Assembly (NCBI GenBank): GCA_001657325.1
Contig: LWRO01000017.1
Location: forward strand, 116,557 to 180,556
From: Geitlerinema sp. BBD 1991-9
GTDB lineage: Bacteria; Cyanobacteriota; Cyanobacteriia; Cyanobacteriales; Geitlerinemataceae
Reading direction: 5' to 3'
Length of the DNA: 64,000 nt
Below the pieces are notes generated by a model, which was given only the letters and a program-made list of their open reading frames with translations, did no database searches and was not told where the DNA came from. The position numbers were made by a program, and so were the translations under genes. Positions 47,946 to 58,342 of this stretch are shown here, one piece after another. Numbering within the stretch: the first letter of the stretch is position 1; each line of letters starts with the position of its first letter.

Positions 47946-48617
47946 CTAGACGGGAGCAACAGCAAGGGAAGGCTGAGAAATGACGCGATCGATCAAACCG
48001 TACTCTTTCGCCTCTTCGGCCGACATAAAGAAATCGCGTTCGGTATCTGCCTCGATCCTTTCGAGGGGTTTACCTGTATGGCGGGCGAGAAGATGGTTGA
48101 GGGTTTGTTTGTGATAGAGAATTTCTTTCGCTTGAATTTCAATATCGACAGCCTGACCTTGTGCGCCGCCGAGGGGTTGGTGAATCATCACCCGCGAGTT
48201 GGGCAGCGACATACGCTTGCCTTCGGCACCACTGGCGAGCAGAAACGCCCCCATACTCGCAGCGAGTCCGAAGCAAATCGTTACGACATCGGGGCGAATT
48301 TGTTGCATCGTATCGTAGATTGCCATGCCGGCCGTCACGGAACCCCCTGGGGAATTGATATAGAGCTGAACGTCTTTTTCAGGATCTTCAGCATCGAGGT
48401 AGAGCAGTTGCGCGACGATCGAATCGGCGACCGAGTCGTCTACGGGGGTTCCTAAAAATACGATACGCTCCCGTAGCAAGCGCGAGTAGATGTCGAACGC
48501 TCGCTCGCCCATCCCCGATTGTTCGACCACCATCGGGATCGTACCTTGGGCAGTGGAGTAAATCTGAGAACGGTACAAACTTGTCAAATCGCGATCGAGG
48601 GCTTGAAAGTTCAACAT
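47946..48617 (-). CDS. clpP: ATP-dependent Clp protease proteolytic subunit ClpP
   Basis: 223 residues as given; an inner ATG at 48533 starts [16 protein letters not shown], the usual family beginning, and is a serious alternative. Serine protease with S121 in [10 protein letters not shown]146 in MIHQPLGG and the downstream Asp in ERDFFMS, so it is a catalytic ClpP and not a ClpR. Between tig and clpX. Confidence 0.97.
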   Translation of the reverse strand: MLNFQALDRDLTSLYRSQIYSTAQGTIPMVVEQSGMGERAFDIYSRLLRERIVFLGTPVDDSVADSIVAQLLYLDAEDPEKDVQLYINSPGGSVTAGMAIYDTMQQIRPDVVTICFGLAASMGAFLLASGAEGKRMSLPNSRVMIHQPLGGAQGQAVDIEIQAKEILYHKQTLNHLLARHTGKPLERIEADTERDFFMSAEEAKEYGLIDRVISQPSLAVAPV

Positions 48618-48785
48618 AGACTCTCGCGTGATGGCGTGTGTTCGACTCTAAAGTTCGGGTGAGGGGCGACCGACACTGCAAAAGAGCGGTCGTTTTTTCG
48701 GTTGTTTTCTCTATTATGCCTCAGCGAACTGAAGACTTACGGAAATAATGCCTTGCTGCTCCCTCACCCGACCCGAGCGAAAGGG

Positions 48786-50180
48786 TTAGCGATCTGATTC
48801 AGTTGGCTCGGTCTCGGCTTCTGTTTCAGACGCAGCTTCAGCATCGGACTCGGATAAGCTCCCTTCGGGAACTAATTCGATCTTAGCGCGTTCTCGCAGC
48901 CAGTCGAGGGCTTTTTGGGAAACCAACTCGTCTCGCACGAACTGGAGCAATCGATCGGAGTCGATATCGTCGCGATCGGACAGTTGCTCGCGAACTTCCG
49001 TCATGCGTGCTTGAATTTCCTCGTCCGTTGGCTCGAGTTGCTCGAGTTCGGAAATTTTCTTCAGGGCTAAGTCCTGTTTGAGTTTGGTGATGGCTTCGGG
49101 ACGAGACTCTTCACGCAAACTCGCCATCTTCTCGCTGCTATACAAGGAGCGAACGTCGATGCCATAACGCTGAAGCTCCATCATCGTCTGGGTCAAGCTC
49201 AGATCGACTTCCTGTTTGATGAGGGTTTCGGGTAGATCGACGTTGACGCGCTCGACCAGAGCGGCGACGATCTCCGTTTCGATGTTGGACTTAGTTTCGT
49301 TCTCTGCTTCTTCTCGGAACCGCGATTCGATCGATTCGCGCAACTCCTCCATCGTGTCGTAATCGCTCAGCGTTTTGGCGAAATCGTCGTCGAGTTCGGG
49401 GAGTTCTTTTTCTTTGATCTCTTTAAGCGCGACGCTAAAGATTGCCCGTTCGCCGGCTAGAGATTCGTTGGGATAGTCTTCGGGAAACTGAACTTCAAAC
49501 TCTTTGGTTTCTCCAGCGTTGACTCCGACGAGGTTTTCAACGAAGCCCCCAATAAAGCGACCTTCGGCCAGTTCGACTTGGGTATCTTCCGCCGTTCCCC
49601 CCGGGAAGGGTTCGGGAACGCCACCTTCTTCTTCCGGCAGTAACTTTCCTTCGTAATCGACCGTCAGCACGTCTCCCATTTGGGCGGAACGGTTCTCGAC
49701 GGGGATGAGGTTGGCGTGTTCGGACTGACGCTCTTTAAAAAACTCATCCACTCGATCGGGCTGGTACGGGATTTCTTCCGCTTTAATTTCTAACCCTTCG
49801 TAGTTTTCGATCTCGACCTCGGGCGGTACGTCAACCGTGGCTGAAAAGGTCAACGGCTCGCCGGGCTGGTATCGGGAGATGAGATCTTCAAAATCTGTTT
49901 GGAGTTGGTAGTTACCCAGGGCTTCGATTTTTTCTTGCTCGATCGCTTTCTCCAGGCTCGACTGAATCATCTCTTCGAGAGCGGCCGCCTTGAGGCGCTG
50001 GGGACCCAAGCGTTGCACGAGAATATGCTGGGGAACCTTTCCTTTGCGAAATCCCGGCACGTTCGCAGTTTGTTTGAACTTCGCCAAGGTGCGGTTGTAA
50101 GATTGCTGGGAAATGTCGGACGGGATTTCGATCTCGAGGCTGACTTGAGACGAGGGAAGCTTCTGCTGGGTAACTTTCAT
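48786..50180 (-). CDS. tig: Trigger factor
   Basis: 464 residues. Ribosome-bound chaperone and peptidyl-prolyl isomerase. N-terminal ribosome-binding motif GFRKGK (43-48), the FKBP-like middle domain (about 160-245, GDVLTVDYEGKL and the FPGGTAED stretch), a helical C-terminal substrate domain, and an acidic Glu/Ser tail longer than in E. coli. First gene of tig-clpP-clpX, divergent from asd across a 426-base gap. Confidence 0.98.
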   Translation of the reverse strand: MKVTQQKLPSSQVSLEIEIPSDISQQSYNRTLAKFKQTANVPGFRKGKVPQHILVQRLGPQRLKAAALEEMIQSSLEKAIEQEKIEALGNYQLQTDFEDLISRYQPGEPLTFSATVDVPPEVEIENYEGLEIKAEEIPYQPDRVDEFFKERQSEHANLIPVENRSAQMGDVLTVDYEGKLLPEEEGGVPEPFPGGTAEDTQVELAEGRFIGGFVENLVGVNAGETKEFEVQFPEDYPNESLAGERAIFSVALKEIKEKELPELDDDFAKTLSDYDTMEELRESIESRFREEAENETKSNIETEIVAALVERVNVDLPETLIKQEVDLSLTQTMMELQRYGIDVRSLYSSEKMASLREESRPEAITKLKQDLALKKISELEQLEPTDEEIQARMTEVREQLSDRDDIDSDRLLQFVRDELVSQKALDWLRERAKIELVPEGSLSESDAEAASETEAETEPTESDR

Positions 50181-50606
50181 GCTGTGCTTCGATATGGGAC
50201 GACTGGAATTCAGTGTGGGAAACGGTTAAAATGCGGACGCGCCTCCGATTCGCTCTCTTCGGAGAACGGCTCGAGGCGAGCGAGTCCGATCTATTATTGT
50301 TGCATCGATCGCCGAACTCGATCGACCCTTCTCGATTTCGATCGTTATGGATCGCCGAACGTTTTGTGGTAAGTTGAGTCAATCTCGCCGATTCGCTAGA
50401 ATAGAATGCAAATGTTGGGAGTGGTGCATCAGACGCGCTAATCGCCGATACTCGAACGAACTCGACGCTACAATTGCCCTTATTTTAAGCGACTGTTTTG
50501 TTCTAAACCTCGATCGAACGGTCGAACCTATCTGTATAGATATCGTTCTAGATAACGCTCAATTCTTAAACTCGAACTCGACGTTAACGTAGTGGAGGAT
50601 AACAAC
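50181..50606. other. Divergent promoter region tig / asd
   Basis: 426 bases that should hold promoters in both directions. TATAGA (50535-50540) in an AT-rich stretch is a possible -10 for asd, but no matching -35 was settled. The asd ribosome-binding site GGAGG is at 50594-50598. No gene. Confidence 0.45.
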
Positions 50607-51662
50607 TTGCCCAAGTCCTATCGAGTTGCCATTTTAGGAGCCACCGGAGCGGTGGGGACTGAACTCCTCAAGTTGCTGGAGTGCCGAAACTTCCCGGTTT
50701 CGGCGTTAAAGTTACTGGCATCGCCCCGTTCGTCCGGACGCACGCTGTCGTTTAACGGGGAAACAATTCCCGTCGAAGCGGTGTCTGACGGTTGCTTTCA
50801 GGGAATCGATATCGTCCTGGCATCGGCCGGTGGCTCGACATCGCGGGCGTGGTTGCCTCAGGCCGTAGAAGCTGGGGCAGTTTCGATCGACAACTCGAGT
50901 GCGTTTCGCCTCGACCCGAGCGTCCCTCTCGTCGTGCCGGAAGTCAATCCGGAAGCGGCGTTCGGACATCGCGGAATTATCGCTAACCCCAACTGTACGA
51001 CGATTCTGCTGGCTGTGGCCATCTGGCCGCTCCATCAGGTGCAGCCCGTTCGTCGTGTGGTGGTGTCGACCTATCAGTCAGCCAGCGGTGCAGGCGCTCG
51101 AGCGATGGAAGAGCTGAAGGTGCAAGCACGGGCGATTTTGGAGGGCAAAACGCCAACGCCCGAGGTGTTGCCCTACCCCTTGGCGTTCAATCTCTTTCCT
51201 CACAACTCTCCCATCGTCGATGGGGGGTATTGTGAAGAAGAGATGAAAATGGTCAACGAAACTCGCAAGATTTTCGACGCGCCGGAATTACGCCTGACGG
51301 CGACCTGCGTGCGCGTTCCCGTTTTGCGAGCGCACTCAGAAGCGGTCAATCTGGAGTTCGATCGACCCTTTGAGATCGATCGGGCCCGAGAAATCCTCAG
51401 CGGCGCTCCAGGGGTTAAATTGGTCGAAAACTGGCAGTCGAATTACTTCCCAATGCCCATCGAAGCCACCGATCGCGACGAAGTTCTCGTGGGACGCATC
51501 CGCCAAGACATTTCTCATCCCTGCGGTTTGGAACTGTGGCTCAGTGGCGATCAGATTCGCAAGGGCGCGGCCCTCAACGCCATTGAAATTGCAGAATTGC
51601 TGGTGTCTGGAGATCGATTGTCGAATCCCGCCTCGATGTCCTCGACCGCATTAAAATCATAG
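50607..51662 (+). CDS. asd: Aspartate-semialdehyde dehydrogenase
   Basis: 351 residues. TTG 50607 is the likely start, since GGAGG lies 8 bases upstream; the GTG at 50592 precedes that site. Reduces aspartyl phosphate to the semialdehyde for lysine, threonine and methionine. NADP fold GATGAVG (11-17), SSAFR, active-site Cys in IANPNCTT, and the [10 protein letters not shown] and [11 protein letters not shown] blocks. Followed 8 bases later by dapA, which uses its product. Confidence 0.97.
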   Translation: MPKSYRVAILGATGAVGTELLKLLECRNFPVSALKLLASPRSSGRTLSFNGETIPVEAVSDGCFQGIDIVLASAGGSTSRAWLPQAVEAGAVSIDNSSAFRLDPSVPLVVPEVNPEAAFGHRGIIANPNCTTILLAVAIWPLHQVQPVRRVVVSTYQSASGAGARAMEELKVQARAILEGKTPTPEVLPYPLAFNLFPHNSPIVDGGYCEEEMKMVNETRKIFDAPELRLTATCVRVPVLRAHSEAVNLEFDRPFEIDRAREILSGAPGVKLVENWQSNYFPMPIEATDRDEVLVGRIRQDISHPCGLELWLSGDQIRKGAALNAIEIAELLVSGDRLSNPASMSSTALKS

Positions 51663-51670
51663 GAGGTTGC

Positions 51671-52558
51671 GTGGTCGATTTCGGACGAGTTCTCACGGCG
51701 ACCGTCGTACCGTTTGGCGAAGACGGCCGCGTCAATTATGCCGTCATGGAAAAGTTGGCCGTCCACTTGGCCGAGCGCGGCACGGATACGCTAGTCGTGT
51801 GCGGCACGACGGGAGAGTCTCCCACCTTAACTTGGGAGGAAGAATACGAGCTGTTTCGCGTCGTCCAACGGGCTGTTGCGGGCAAAGCGAAAGTGATGGC
51901 GGGAACGGGATCGAACTCGACGCAAGAAGCCATCCATGCGACGTGCAAAGCCGCCAAGCTGGGACTCGACGGTTCGTTACAGGTGGTTCCCTATTACAAC
52001 AAACCCCCTCAAGAAGGACTCTACCGACACTTCTGCGCTATTGCGGAATCTTGTCCCGAGTTCCCCTTGATGCTGTACAACATTCCGGGGCGCACAGGGA
52101 CAAACCTCGCGCCAGAAACGGTAGCGCGACTGGCAGAACTTCCTAACATCGTCGCCATTAAAGAGGCAAGCGGCAATCTCGAACAGGCCAGTCAAATTCG
52201 CCGCTTGACCGACCCCGATTTTGCGATTTATTCGGGAGACGATGTTTTAACGCTGCCGTTGTTGGCGGTGGGAGGTCGAGGAGTCGTCAGCGTGGCCAGT
52301 CACCTCGTCGGCGATCGATTGCAATCGATGGTTCGTGCTTTCGAGTCCGGCCGCCATCAGGAAGCCCTGCAAGTCCATTTAGAGTTGTTGCCGCTATTTA
52401 AAGCGCTGTTTCTGACGACGAATCCCATTCCGTTGAAGTGTGCCCTCCAGCACTGCGGGTGGGACGTGGGCGTGCCGCGTTCGCCCCTGTGCGAAGCGCC
52501 CGAAGCTATCAGTGAAACCCTCCAATCTATCCTCGATCGACTCGGATTGTTGCCTTAA
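51671..52558 (+). CDS. dapA: 4-hydroxy-tetrahydrodipicolinate synthase
   Basis: 295 residues from GTG 51671 with AGGAGG at 51661-51666. Condenses aspartate semialdehyde with pyruvate, the first step to lysine and diaminopimelate. GTTGE (45-49), Tyr136 in LYNIPGRTG and Schiff-base Lys164 in VAIKEASG are all present. Second gene of asd-dapA, with rnj following after 254 bases. Confidence 0.98.
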   Translation: MVDFGRVLTATVVPFGEDGRVNYAVMEKLAVHLAERGTDTLVVCGTTGESPTLTWEEEYELFRVVQRAVAGKAKVMAGTGSNSTQEAIHATCKAAKLGLDGSLQVVPYYNKPPQEGLYRHFCAIAESCPEFPLMLYNIPGRTGTNLAPETVARLAELPNIVAIKEASGNLEQASQIRRLTDPDFAIYSGDDVLTLPLLAVGGRGVVSVASHLVGDRLQSMVRAFESGRHQEALQVHLELLPLFKALFLTTNPIPLKCALQHCGWDVGVPRSPLCEAPEAISETLQSILDRLGLLP

Positions 52559-52812
52559 GGCTCGCGTCGCCGATCGGCACGAGGAACGCTGGAGACAAGG
52601 GGATATGGGAAACGCGACCTTGTCTGAGCGATCTGTCCGCTCTCCTCTACTCCGCGTTCCGGTCACCTCCCACGGGACTGAGTTGCTGCTCCATCGCATC
52701 GATCGCTGTTCCAAGCGAGCGAGCAACACAGCCAGATGTTTCTTCAAAGATTTTTCGCTCGCGCAAGCGGTGCGAAGCACTATCGTTTATAACCTTCACA
52801 TCTCAAATCACT

Positions 52813-54654
52813 ATGCCGAAAACCACAGGATCTCGACAAATCAGAACGAGAAAAAAAGCGTCGGTTTCCCCCCTGCGCGTGATTCCCCTAGGAGGCTTAC
52901 ACGAAATTGGGAAAAATACGTGCGTCTTTGAATACGAGGACGAACTCATTCTCGTCGATTCGGGTTTGGCCTTTCCGACAGACGCCATGCACGGTGTGAA
53001 TATCGTGTTGCCGGATGTCGAATATCTCAAAGAAAACGCTCACAAAATTCAGGGCGCCATCGTGACTCACGGTCACGAAGACCACATCGGAGGCTTTCCC
53101 TATCACCTCAAACAGTTTGACATTCCGGTCATTTACGGGCCTCGGCTCGCCATGGCGTTACTCGGCGGGAAGTTGGAAGAAGCGGGTGTTCTCGATCGAA
53201 CGGAACTGAAGACCGTCCAACCCCGCGACGTGGTCAAATTAGGCAAACACTTCTCGTTCGAGTTCATCCGCAACACGCACTCGATGGCCGACAGCTTTTC
53301 TCTCGCGGTGACCACACCGGTGGGAGTGGTGATTTTTACAGGAGATTTCAAGTTCGACCACACACCCGTCGATGGGGAACGCTTCGACTTGCAAAAGTTG
53401 GCAGAATACGGCGAAAAAGGTGTGCTGTGCTTGTTTAGCGACTCGACGAACGCTGAAACGCCTGGGTTCTGTCCGTCAGAGCGATCGGTCTATCCGAACC
53501 TAGACCGCATCTTCGCTGAAGCGAAGGGACGGTTGCTGGTCACGACGTTTGCATCCTCTGTGCATCGGGTTAACATGATCCTCGAGTTGGCGGACAAAAA
53601 CGATCGTTACGTGGCCGTGTTGGGTCGATCGATGCTCAATGTCATCTCCCATGCCCGAAATTTGGGATATATCAAGTGTGAAGACCGCTTGTTCAAACCC
53701 ATTCAGGAAGCCTGTAATTTACCCGATGAGAAAGTTCTGATCTTGACGACGGGATCGCAAGGGGAACCCCTGGCGGCGCTCAGTCGCATCGCACGGGGCG
53801 AACACCGTCAAATTAAAGTTCGTGCGGGCGATACGGTCGTATTTTCGGCAAACCCAATTCCTGGCAACACCCTCGCCGTCGTCGATACGATCGATCGATT
53901 GATGATGCAAGGTGCAAACGTCGTCTACGGCCGCCATCGTGGTATTCACGTATCGGGTCACGGTTGTCAGGAAGATCAAAAACTCATGTTGGCCTTGACT
54001 CGTCCGAAGTTCTTCGTTCCGGTTCACGGCGAACACCGTATGTTAGTCCAACACGCGAAAACCGCTCAGAATATGGGCGTTCCGGCGGCCAACATTCTCG
54101 TCGTCGATAACGGCGATGTCGTGGAGTTGACGGCGGATAGCATTCGCTTGGGCGATCGCGTTCGATCGGGTATCGAACTGGTGGATTCGTCACACTCGGG
54201 TACCGTTCACCAGCGCGTTCTCGAGGAACGCCAACAACTCGCGGAAGATGGAGTGGTTACGGTGGGCGTTTCGATCGATCTGGAAGGAAAATTGTTCGCT
54301 CAACCGGAAGTCCACGTTCGCGGTGTTGCGAGTTTGGTCGATCGGGAGCGTTTGAACAACGAGACGATCGCAACCTTAGAATCAGTTCTCAAGGAACGTT
54401 GGTCACACTACGCCCGGAAGGACGACGGCCGGGTCGAGGTAGACTGGGCTGGGCTACAAGCCCACTTCGAGCGTAACCTCCAACGGGCAATCCGACGGGA
54501 ACTGCGCTGCGAACCGTTGTTGGTTCTCCTGTTGCAGACCCCGCCGCAGGATGCTTCGCCATCGATGCCTCAATCGTCAGCAAATGGCAGCGGAAACGGT
54601 TCGGTTCGTCCAGGCCGCCGTCGCACTCGATCGACCGCTCGGGTCGCTTCGTAA
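52813..54654 (+). CDS. rnj: Ribonuclease J
   Basis: 613 residues. Metallo-beta-lactamase/beta-CASP RNase with endo- and 5'-3' exonuclease activities. Zinc motif THGHEDHIGG (85-94), GDFKFDHTP, the beta-CASP block and the conserved SGHGCQEDQKLML and PVHGEHRML stretches. The C-terminal tail is a low-complexity Ser/Gly/Arg extension, usual in cyanobacterial RNase J. Placement after asd-dapA is the normal cyanobacterial arrangement. A strong hairpin follows. Confidence 0.97.
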   Translation: MPKTTGSRQIRTRKKASVSPLRVIPLGGLHEIGKNTCVFEYEDELILVDSGLAFPTDAMHGVNIVLPDVEYLKENAHKIQGAIVTHGHEDHIGGFPYHLKQFDIPVIYGPRLAMALLGGKLEEAGVLDRTELKTVQPRDVVKLGKHFSFEFIRNTHSMADSFSLAVTTPVGVVIFTGDFKFDHTPVDGERFDLQKLAEYGEKGVLCLFSDSTNAETPGFCPSERSVYPNLDRIFAEAKGRLLVTTFASSVHRVNMILELADKNDRYVAVLGRSMLNVISHARNLGYIKCEDRLFKPIQEACNLPDEKVLILTTGSQGEPLAALSRIARGEHRQIKVRAGDTVVFSANPIPGNTLAVVDTIDRLMMQGANVVYGRHRGIHVSGHGCQEDQKLMLALTRPKFFVPVHGEHRMLVQHAKTAQNMGVPAANILVVDNGDVVELTADSIRLGDRVRSGIELVDSSHSGTVHQRVLEERQQLAEDGVVTVGVSIDLEGKLFAQPEVHVRGVASLVDRERLNNETIATLESVLKERWSHYARKDDGRVEVDWAGLQAHFERNLQRAIRRELRCEPLLVLLLQTPPQDASPSMPQSSANGSGNGSVRPGRRRTRSTARVAS

Positions 54655-54672
54655 CCCCCAGCTCTAGCTTCG

Positions 54673-54710
54673 ACAAGCCCCCATTTCACTGAGATGAAAT
54701 GGGGGCTTGT
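54673..54710 (+). terminator. 16-bp hairpin after rnj
   Basis: Perfect 16-bp stem (arms 54673-54688 and 54695-54710, core GCCCCCATTTCA / TGAAATGGGGGC) with the loop CTGAGA, 18 bases after the rnj stop codon. A T-run is not immediate (GCTGTGAATTTTTA). Confidence 0.75.
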
Positions 54711-54789
54711 GCTGTGAATTTTTATGTCAAACCCGTAAAAATCGACCGTTTCATTCCGAGAAGTCAATAGAAAGAAACGGTAAACGTCC

Positions 54790-55080
54790 ATGGGATATAA
54801 AAAGACGGGGCGTCGGTTTATCACCGAAGAAGAGCAAAAAGTCCCCGATTCGCCCAGTCCACCCGATCCCAAATGGTGGCTCATTTTAATTGGCGTTTGG
54901 CTCCTTCTCGTTTTTGGCGGTGGATCTTTCAACGATAGTGGATCGCGCTGGCTTATTAAGCGCCGTCACGAACGAAAAAACGACCGCCAAAGCCAAATGC
55001 TTCAGCAGTCGCTGATGAATTTCAAGGGACGATTTCCTGTTTTCCACAGGAAATCGATCGATCCCCAGAAATCTATTTGA
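54790..55080 (+). CDS. Small single-pass membrane protein, uncertain
   Basis: 96 residues. Charged N-terminus, one membrane helix (about 29-43, [16 protein letters not shown]), and a basic C-terminus. The composition is that of a real membrane protein and the frame is free of other genes until its last codons, which overlap the convergent rplL end by 8 bases. No family recognised and the ribosome-binding site is weak. Confidence 0.45.
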   Translation: MGYKKTGRRFITEEEQKVPDSPSPPDPKWWLILIGVWLLLVFGGGSFNDSGSRWLIKRRHERKNDRQSQMLQQSLMNFKGRFPVFHRKSIDPQKSI

Positions 55081-55480
55081 CCGACGCTTTCGCGCCGGCT
55101 TCTTCGAGTTGTTTTTTCGCGTCTTCGGCAGCGTCTTTGGCAATCGCTTCCTTGATAGCTTTGGGTGCGCTTTCGACCATTTCTTTGGCTTCTTTGAGTC
55201 CCAAGCCGGTCAGCGAACGCACGACTTTCAGAATTGCGATTTTCTTGTCGCTGGGAACTTCTTCGAGAACCACGTCGAACTCGGTCTTTTCTTCTTCCGG
55301 TTCGGCCGCAGCAGCACCGCCACCCGCCATCATGCCGGGAGCCATCATCATCATACCGCCACCGCCAGAAGCAGAAGCGTCAACACCGAAAGCTTCTTCG
55401 ATTTGCTTGACCAGTTCAGACGCTTCCAGCAGAGACAGAGATTTCAGTTGCTCGAGAATTTGATCGGTTTTTTCGGACAT
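55073..55480 (-). CDS. rplL: 50S ribosomal protein L7/L12
   Basis: 135 residues from ATG 55480, preceded by AAGGAG; the frame is open to 55507. Stalk protein that recruits translation factors. N-terminal dimerisation part ([25 protein letters not shown]), Gly/Ala/Met hinge, C-terminal domain with [23 protein letters not shown]. Last gene of the L11-L12 cluster; rpoB does not follow, as is usual in cyanobacteria. Confidence 0.98.
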   Translation of the reverse strand: MSEKTDQILEQLKSLSLLEASELVKQIEEAFGVDASASGGGGMMMMAPGMMAGGGAAAAEPEEEKTEFDVVLEEVPSDKKIAILKVVRSLTGLGLKEAKEMVESAPKAIKEAIAKDAAEDAKKQLEEAGAKASVK

Positions 55481-55546
55481 TGTAGAAAACTCCTTGGACG
55501 TTAGCAAAAAATTGGGGGTTGAGATAGAGCAAAGACGTTTTTGAAT

Positions 55547-56107
55547 CTACTGCTCTTCTTTTTTGGAAACGGCTTCGATCGCGCGCACCAAAGAAGACGG
55601 AACTTCGTTGATACCCACCGCCAGTTTTTTCGGCACAGCATTGATACCCACTGCCAGCTTTGTTGGAATCGAATTGATCGCCCCAGCAATACGGGCGATC
55701 AGTTCTTCCTTGGTCGGCAGTTCGGTTAACGCTTTGACTTGGTCTGCGTCGAGTTTTTGGCCTTCCATGACACCACCGCGCAGTTCGGTTTTTTTGGTGT
55801 CTTTTTGGAAAGCTTGGTAGGCTTTAATCGCACTACCGAGATCGTCTTTAACAAACAGGAACGCTGAAGTACCGCTCAGCAGATCCGTCATCGGTTTCCA
55901 GGTGTCGTCCTCTTCTACGGCAATCCGCATCAGAGTGTTTTTCGTCACCTTGCACGTTGCGTCGGTCTCCCGCAAGCGTTTCCGCAAGTCAGTAATTTCC
56001 GCAACAGACAGCCCTTGGTAATCGATGACAACCGTGAGCTGAGTTTCACTAAGCGCCTGTTTGAGTTCGGCGACGATCTGTTTTTTATCTTCTAGTGTTC
56101 TGCCCAA
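55547..56107 (-). CDS. rplJ: 50S ribosomal protein L10
   Basis: 186 residues. Base of the ribosomal stalk that binds L7/L12 dimers. N-terminal rRNA-binding domain (1-130) is normal. The C-terminal helix region carries an 11-residue near-repeat in tandem (INSIPTKLAVG, INAVPKKLAVG, INEVPSSLVRA), which may change how many L7/L12 dimers bind. An RNA leader with an attenuator lies upstream, so L10 likely represses its own operon. Confidence 0.97.
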   Translation of the reverse strand: MGRTLEDKKQIVAELKQALSETQLTVVIDYQGLSVAEITDLRKRLRETDATCKVTKNTLMRIAVEEDDTWKPMTDLLSGTSAFLFVKDDLGSAIKAYQAFQKDTKKTELRGGVMEGQKLDADQVKALTELPTKEELIARIAGAINSIPTKLAVGINAVPKKLAVGINEVPSSLVRAIEAVSKKEEQ

Positions 56108-56224
56108 ACGAATTCACCTCCTTCGTGACTGGGCATTGACTTAAGAGCGAACGTCCGTGGCAAAAGCTAAACTGTTACCACTGTTCATCGCTCACTGCTC
56201 ACTGAACTTCCCCCCCTCCCTCCC

Positions 56225-56370
56225 ATCAAAAAACCCCCGGACGTACTGCCGGGGGAAGTTATACTTTCAATGGCTTCGACAAAAGGAGTCGTTTCCATTG
56301 AAAAGCAATACTGTCGCCTCGGCAGGACTATTAAGCTTTGCAGCACCTGCTGTCTTAAGCTGAGGGGGTA
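56225..56370 (-). ncRNA. L10 leader-like regulatory RNA
   Basis: The minus-strand transcript between rplA and rplJ has blocks typical of the ribosomal-protein L10 leader (CCTGCCGAGGCGACAG and AAACGACTCC...GTCGAAGCC) and ends in an intrinsic attenuator. L10, or the L10-L12 complex, is expected to bind it and turn down rplJ-rplL. Boundaries are approximate. Confidence 0.75.
56228..56255 (-). terminator. Attenuator hairpin before rplJ
   Basis: On the minus strand, CCCCCGG / CCGGGGG (56249-56255 and 56234-56240) with an 8-base loop is followed at once by six T (complement of A 56228-56233), a full intrinsic terminator 120 bases upstream of rplJ. Confidence 0.9.
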
Positions 56371-56459
56371 TTCAGTTGTACGAGTGTTTGATATCTATCT
56401 CGCAAAAAATTCAACGAACAATTCAATTTAACTCGGGTCACCCAAGCCAGGCCATCGGC

Positions 56460-57176
56460 TCAAGCGGCCTCAGCTAACTTGAGATCGCGCAGGGCTTGAA
56501 CGTCAATTTCGATCGAGGGGCCCATTGTAGACGAAACATAGACGCTGCGCCAGTAACGACCTTTCGCACCCGAGGGACGGTTTCGATCGATACACTCTTG
56601 CAGGGCTTTGAGGTTCTCCAGCAAATCTTCGGAAGAGAAGCTCGCTTTACCGAACATCACGTGAACGATACCCGTTCGATCGGCCCGAAATTCTAGTTTA
56701 CCAGCTTTAAACTCAGAAATGGCCTGTCCGAGATCGAAGGTCACGGTGCCGCCTTTCGGCGAAGGCATCATTCCCTTGGGACCGAGCAAACGCCCTAACT
56801 TCGCCACTTTCGGCATCACATCCGGTGTTGCGATGACAATGTCGAAGTCGAGACGACCTTGTTGGATTTCTTGAATCAGTTCTTCTGAACCCGCGACGTC
56901 TGCCCCAGCATCGGTGGCTTCTTTGACTTTCTCACCTTGGGTGATGACGGCGACCCGAACGGCTTGTCCAGTCCCTTTCGGCAAGGCAACGGTGGTTCGC
57001 AGTTGTTGGTCGGTGTATTTCGGATCGATCCCCAACCGGATGTGTGCTTCGGCGGACTCGGGAAACTTAGCGGTCGCTGTTTCCTTGAGGAGTTCGAGGG
57101 CTTCGAGAGGCTCGTAAGCGCGATCCTCGACCTTCTTCTGAAGTTCTTGTAATCGACGAGAAATTTTCTTAGGCAT
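56460..57176 (-). CDS. rplA: 50S ribosomal protein L1
   Basis: 238 residues from ATG 57176 ([16 protein letters not shown]); the frame is open to 57221. Binds 23S rRNA at the L1 stalk and can repress its own mRNA. The family signature block around [22 protein letters not shown] is present. Follows rplK by about 77 bases. Confidence 0.97.
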   Translation of the reverse strand: MPKKISRRLQELQKKVEDRAYEPLEALELLKETATAKFPESAEAHIRLGIDPKYTDQQLRTTVALPKGTGQAVRVAVITQGEKVKEATDAGADVAGSEELIQEIQQGRLDFDIVIATPDVMPKVAKLGRLLGPKGMMPSPKGGTVTFDLGQAISEFKAGKLEFRADRTGIVHVMFGKASFSSEDLLENLKALQECIDRNRPSGAKGRYWRSVYVSSTMGPSIEIDVQALRDLKLAEAA

Positions 57177-57253
57177 CGTGTGTGTTGGGGTCACTAGCGA
57201 AGTGGGTGACTTCTCCCCCATTCAAAAAATAGCGATCGACGGAAACGGAGTAC

Positions 57254-57679
57254 TTAGTCTTCGACTTTCACGCCCATGTTGCGAGCGGTACCTTCGATGA
57301 TATTCATCGCCGCTTCGATATCGTTGGCATTGAGATCGGGCATTTTCGTTTCGGCGATCTCTTTCAGTTGCGACCGCGAGATCGACCCGACTTTTGTGCG
57401 ATTCGGTTCGCCTGACCCTTTTTCGATGCCAGCTGCTTTTTTGATCAGCACGGAAGCCGGCGGCGTTTTGAGGACGAAGGTAAAGCTGCGATCCTCGTAA
57501 ACTGAAATTTCAACCGGAACGATCGTTCCGGCTTGGTCTGACGTTTTGGCGTTGTACTCTTTGCAAAACTGCATGATGTTCACGCCGTGCTGACCCAGCG
57601 CCGGACCGATAGGCGGTGCTGGGTTCGCTTTTCCCGCTGGAATGGCGAGTTTGATAAGCGCGACTACTTTTTTAGCCAT
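57254..57679 (-). CDS. rplK: 50S ribosomal protein L11
   Basis: 141 residues, full length. Part of the GTPase-associated centre. N-terminal [28 protein letters not shown] and C-terminal rRNA-binding domain are both standard. Three bases separate it from the nusG stop. Confidence 0.98.
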   Translation of the reverse strand: MAKKVVALIKLAIPAGKANPAPPIGPALGQHGVNIMQFCKEYNAKTSDQAGTIVPVEISVYEDRSFTFVLKTPPASVLIKKAAGIEKGSGEPNRTKVGSISRSQLKEIAETKMPDLNANDIEAAMNIIEGTARNMGVKVED

Positions 57680-57682
57680 TCG

Positions 57683-58342
57683 TTAACTCTGTTTTTCGAC
57701 TTGATTGAACTCTAGTTCGACTGGGGTATCCCGCCCGAAAATCGACAGCAGGGCTTTGAGCTTGCTGCGTTCGGGGCTGACTTCAATCACCTCGCCTTCA
57801 AAGTCTTTGAACGGCCCGGATAACACGAGGATTTTGTCTCCGGTTTCCATGTCGACTTTGACGACTGGCTCTTGTTCTCCAGTTTGTTTGAAGATACGCT
57901 CGACTTCTGTCGGACTGAGCGGCATCGGTTTGACATGACCGCGTCCGCGTCCGTAGCGTCGTCGTTGCTCTGCACCGACAAAGTTAATCACATTGGGAGT
58001 ATTCTTGACAACTTGCCAGACTTCGTCGTCGAGAATCATTTGGATCAGGACGTAGCCGGGAAAGACTTTTTCCTCGATGTTCTGGCGCACCCCATCTTTA
58101 CGGACTTTGACAGCCGGCGTTTGGGGGATGGCGATCTGTAGGATTCGATCGGCTACGTCGAGGGTTTCTTTGCGTTGCTCTAAAGTGGCTTTCACCCGCT
58201 TCTCGCAACCGGACGCAACTTGCACGGCATACCATCGCGCCTTCGGACGCGGGAGTTGTCGCGGCTCGTCTTCCCGTTCGTCTAATTCTGGATCTTCCCA
58301 ACGATCGTCGGGTTCGTAGGATTCGTTTGAGGAAACAGTCAT
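57683..58342 (-). CDS. nusG: Transcription antitermination factor NusG
   Basis: 219 residues from ATG 58342, which overlaps the secE stop codon (ATGA); the frame is open to 58366. An acidic N-terminal extension (1-35) precedes the NGN domain (WYAVQVASGCEKRV, VFPGYVLIQM) and a C-terminal KOW domain (GPFKDFEGEVIEVSPERSK). Links RNA polymerase to the ribosome and Rho. The acidic extension is common in cyanobacterial NusG. Confidence 0.97.
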   Translation of the reverse strand: MTVSSNESYEPDDRWEDPELDEREDEPRQLPRPKARWYAVQVASGCEKRVKATLEQRKETLDVADRILQIAIPQTPAVKVRKDGVRQNIEEKVFPGYVLIQMILDDEVWQVVKNTPNVINFVGAEQRRRYGRGRGHVKPMPLSPTEVERIFKQTGEQEPVVKVDMETGDKILVLSGPFKDFEGEVIEVSPERSKLKALLSIFGRDTPVELEFNQVEKQS

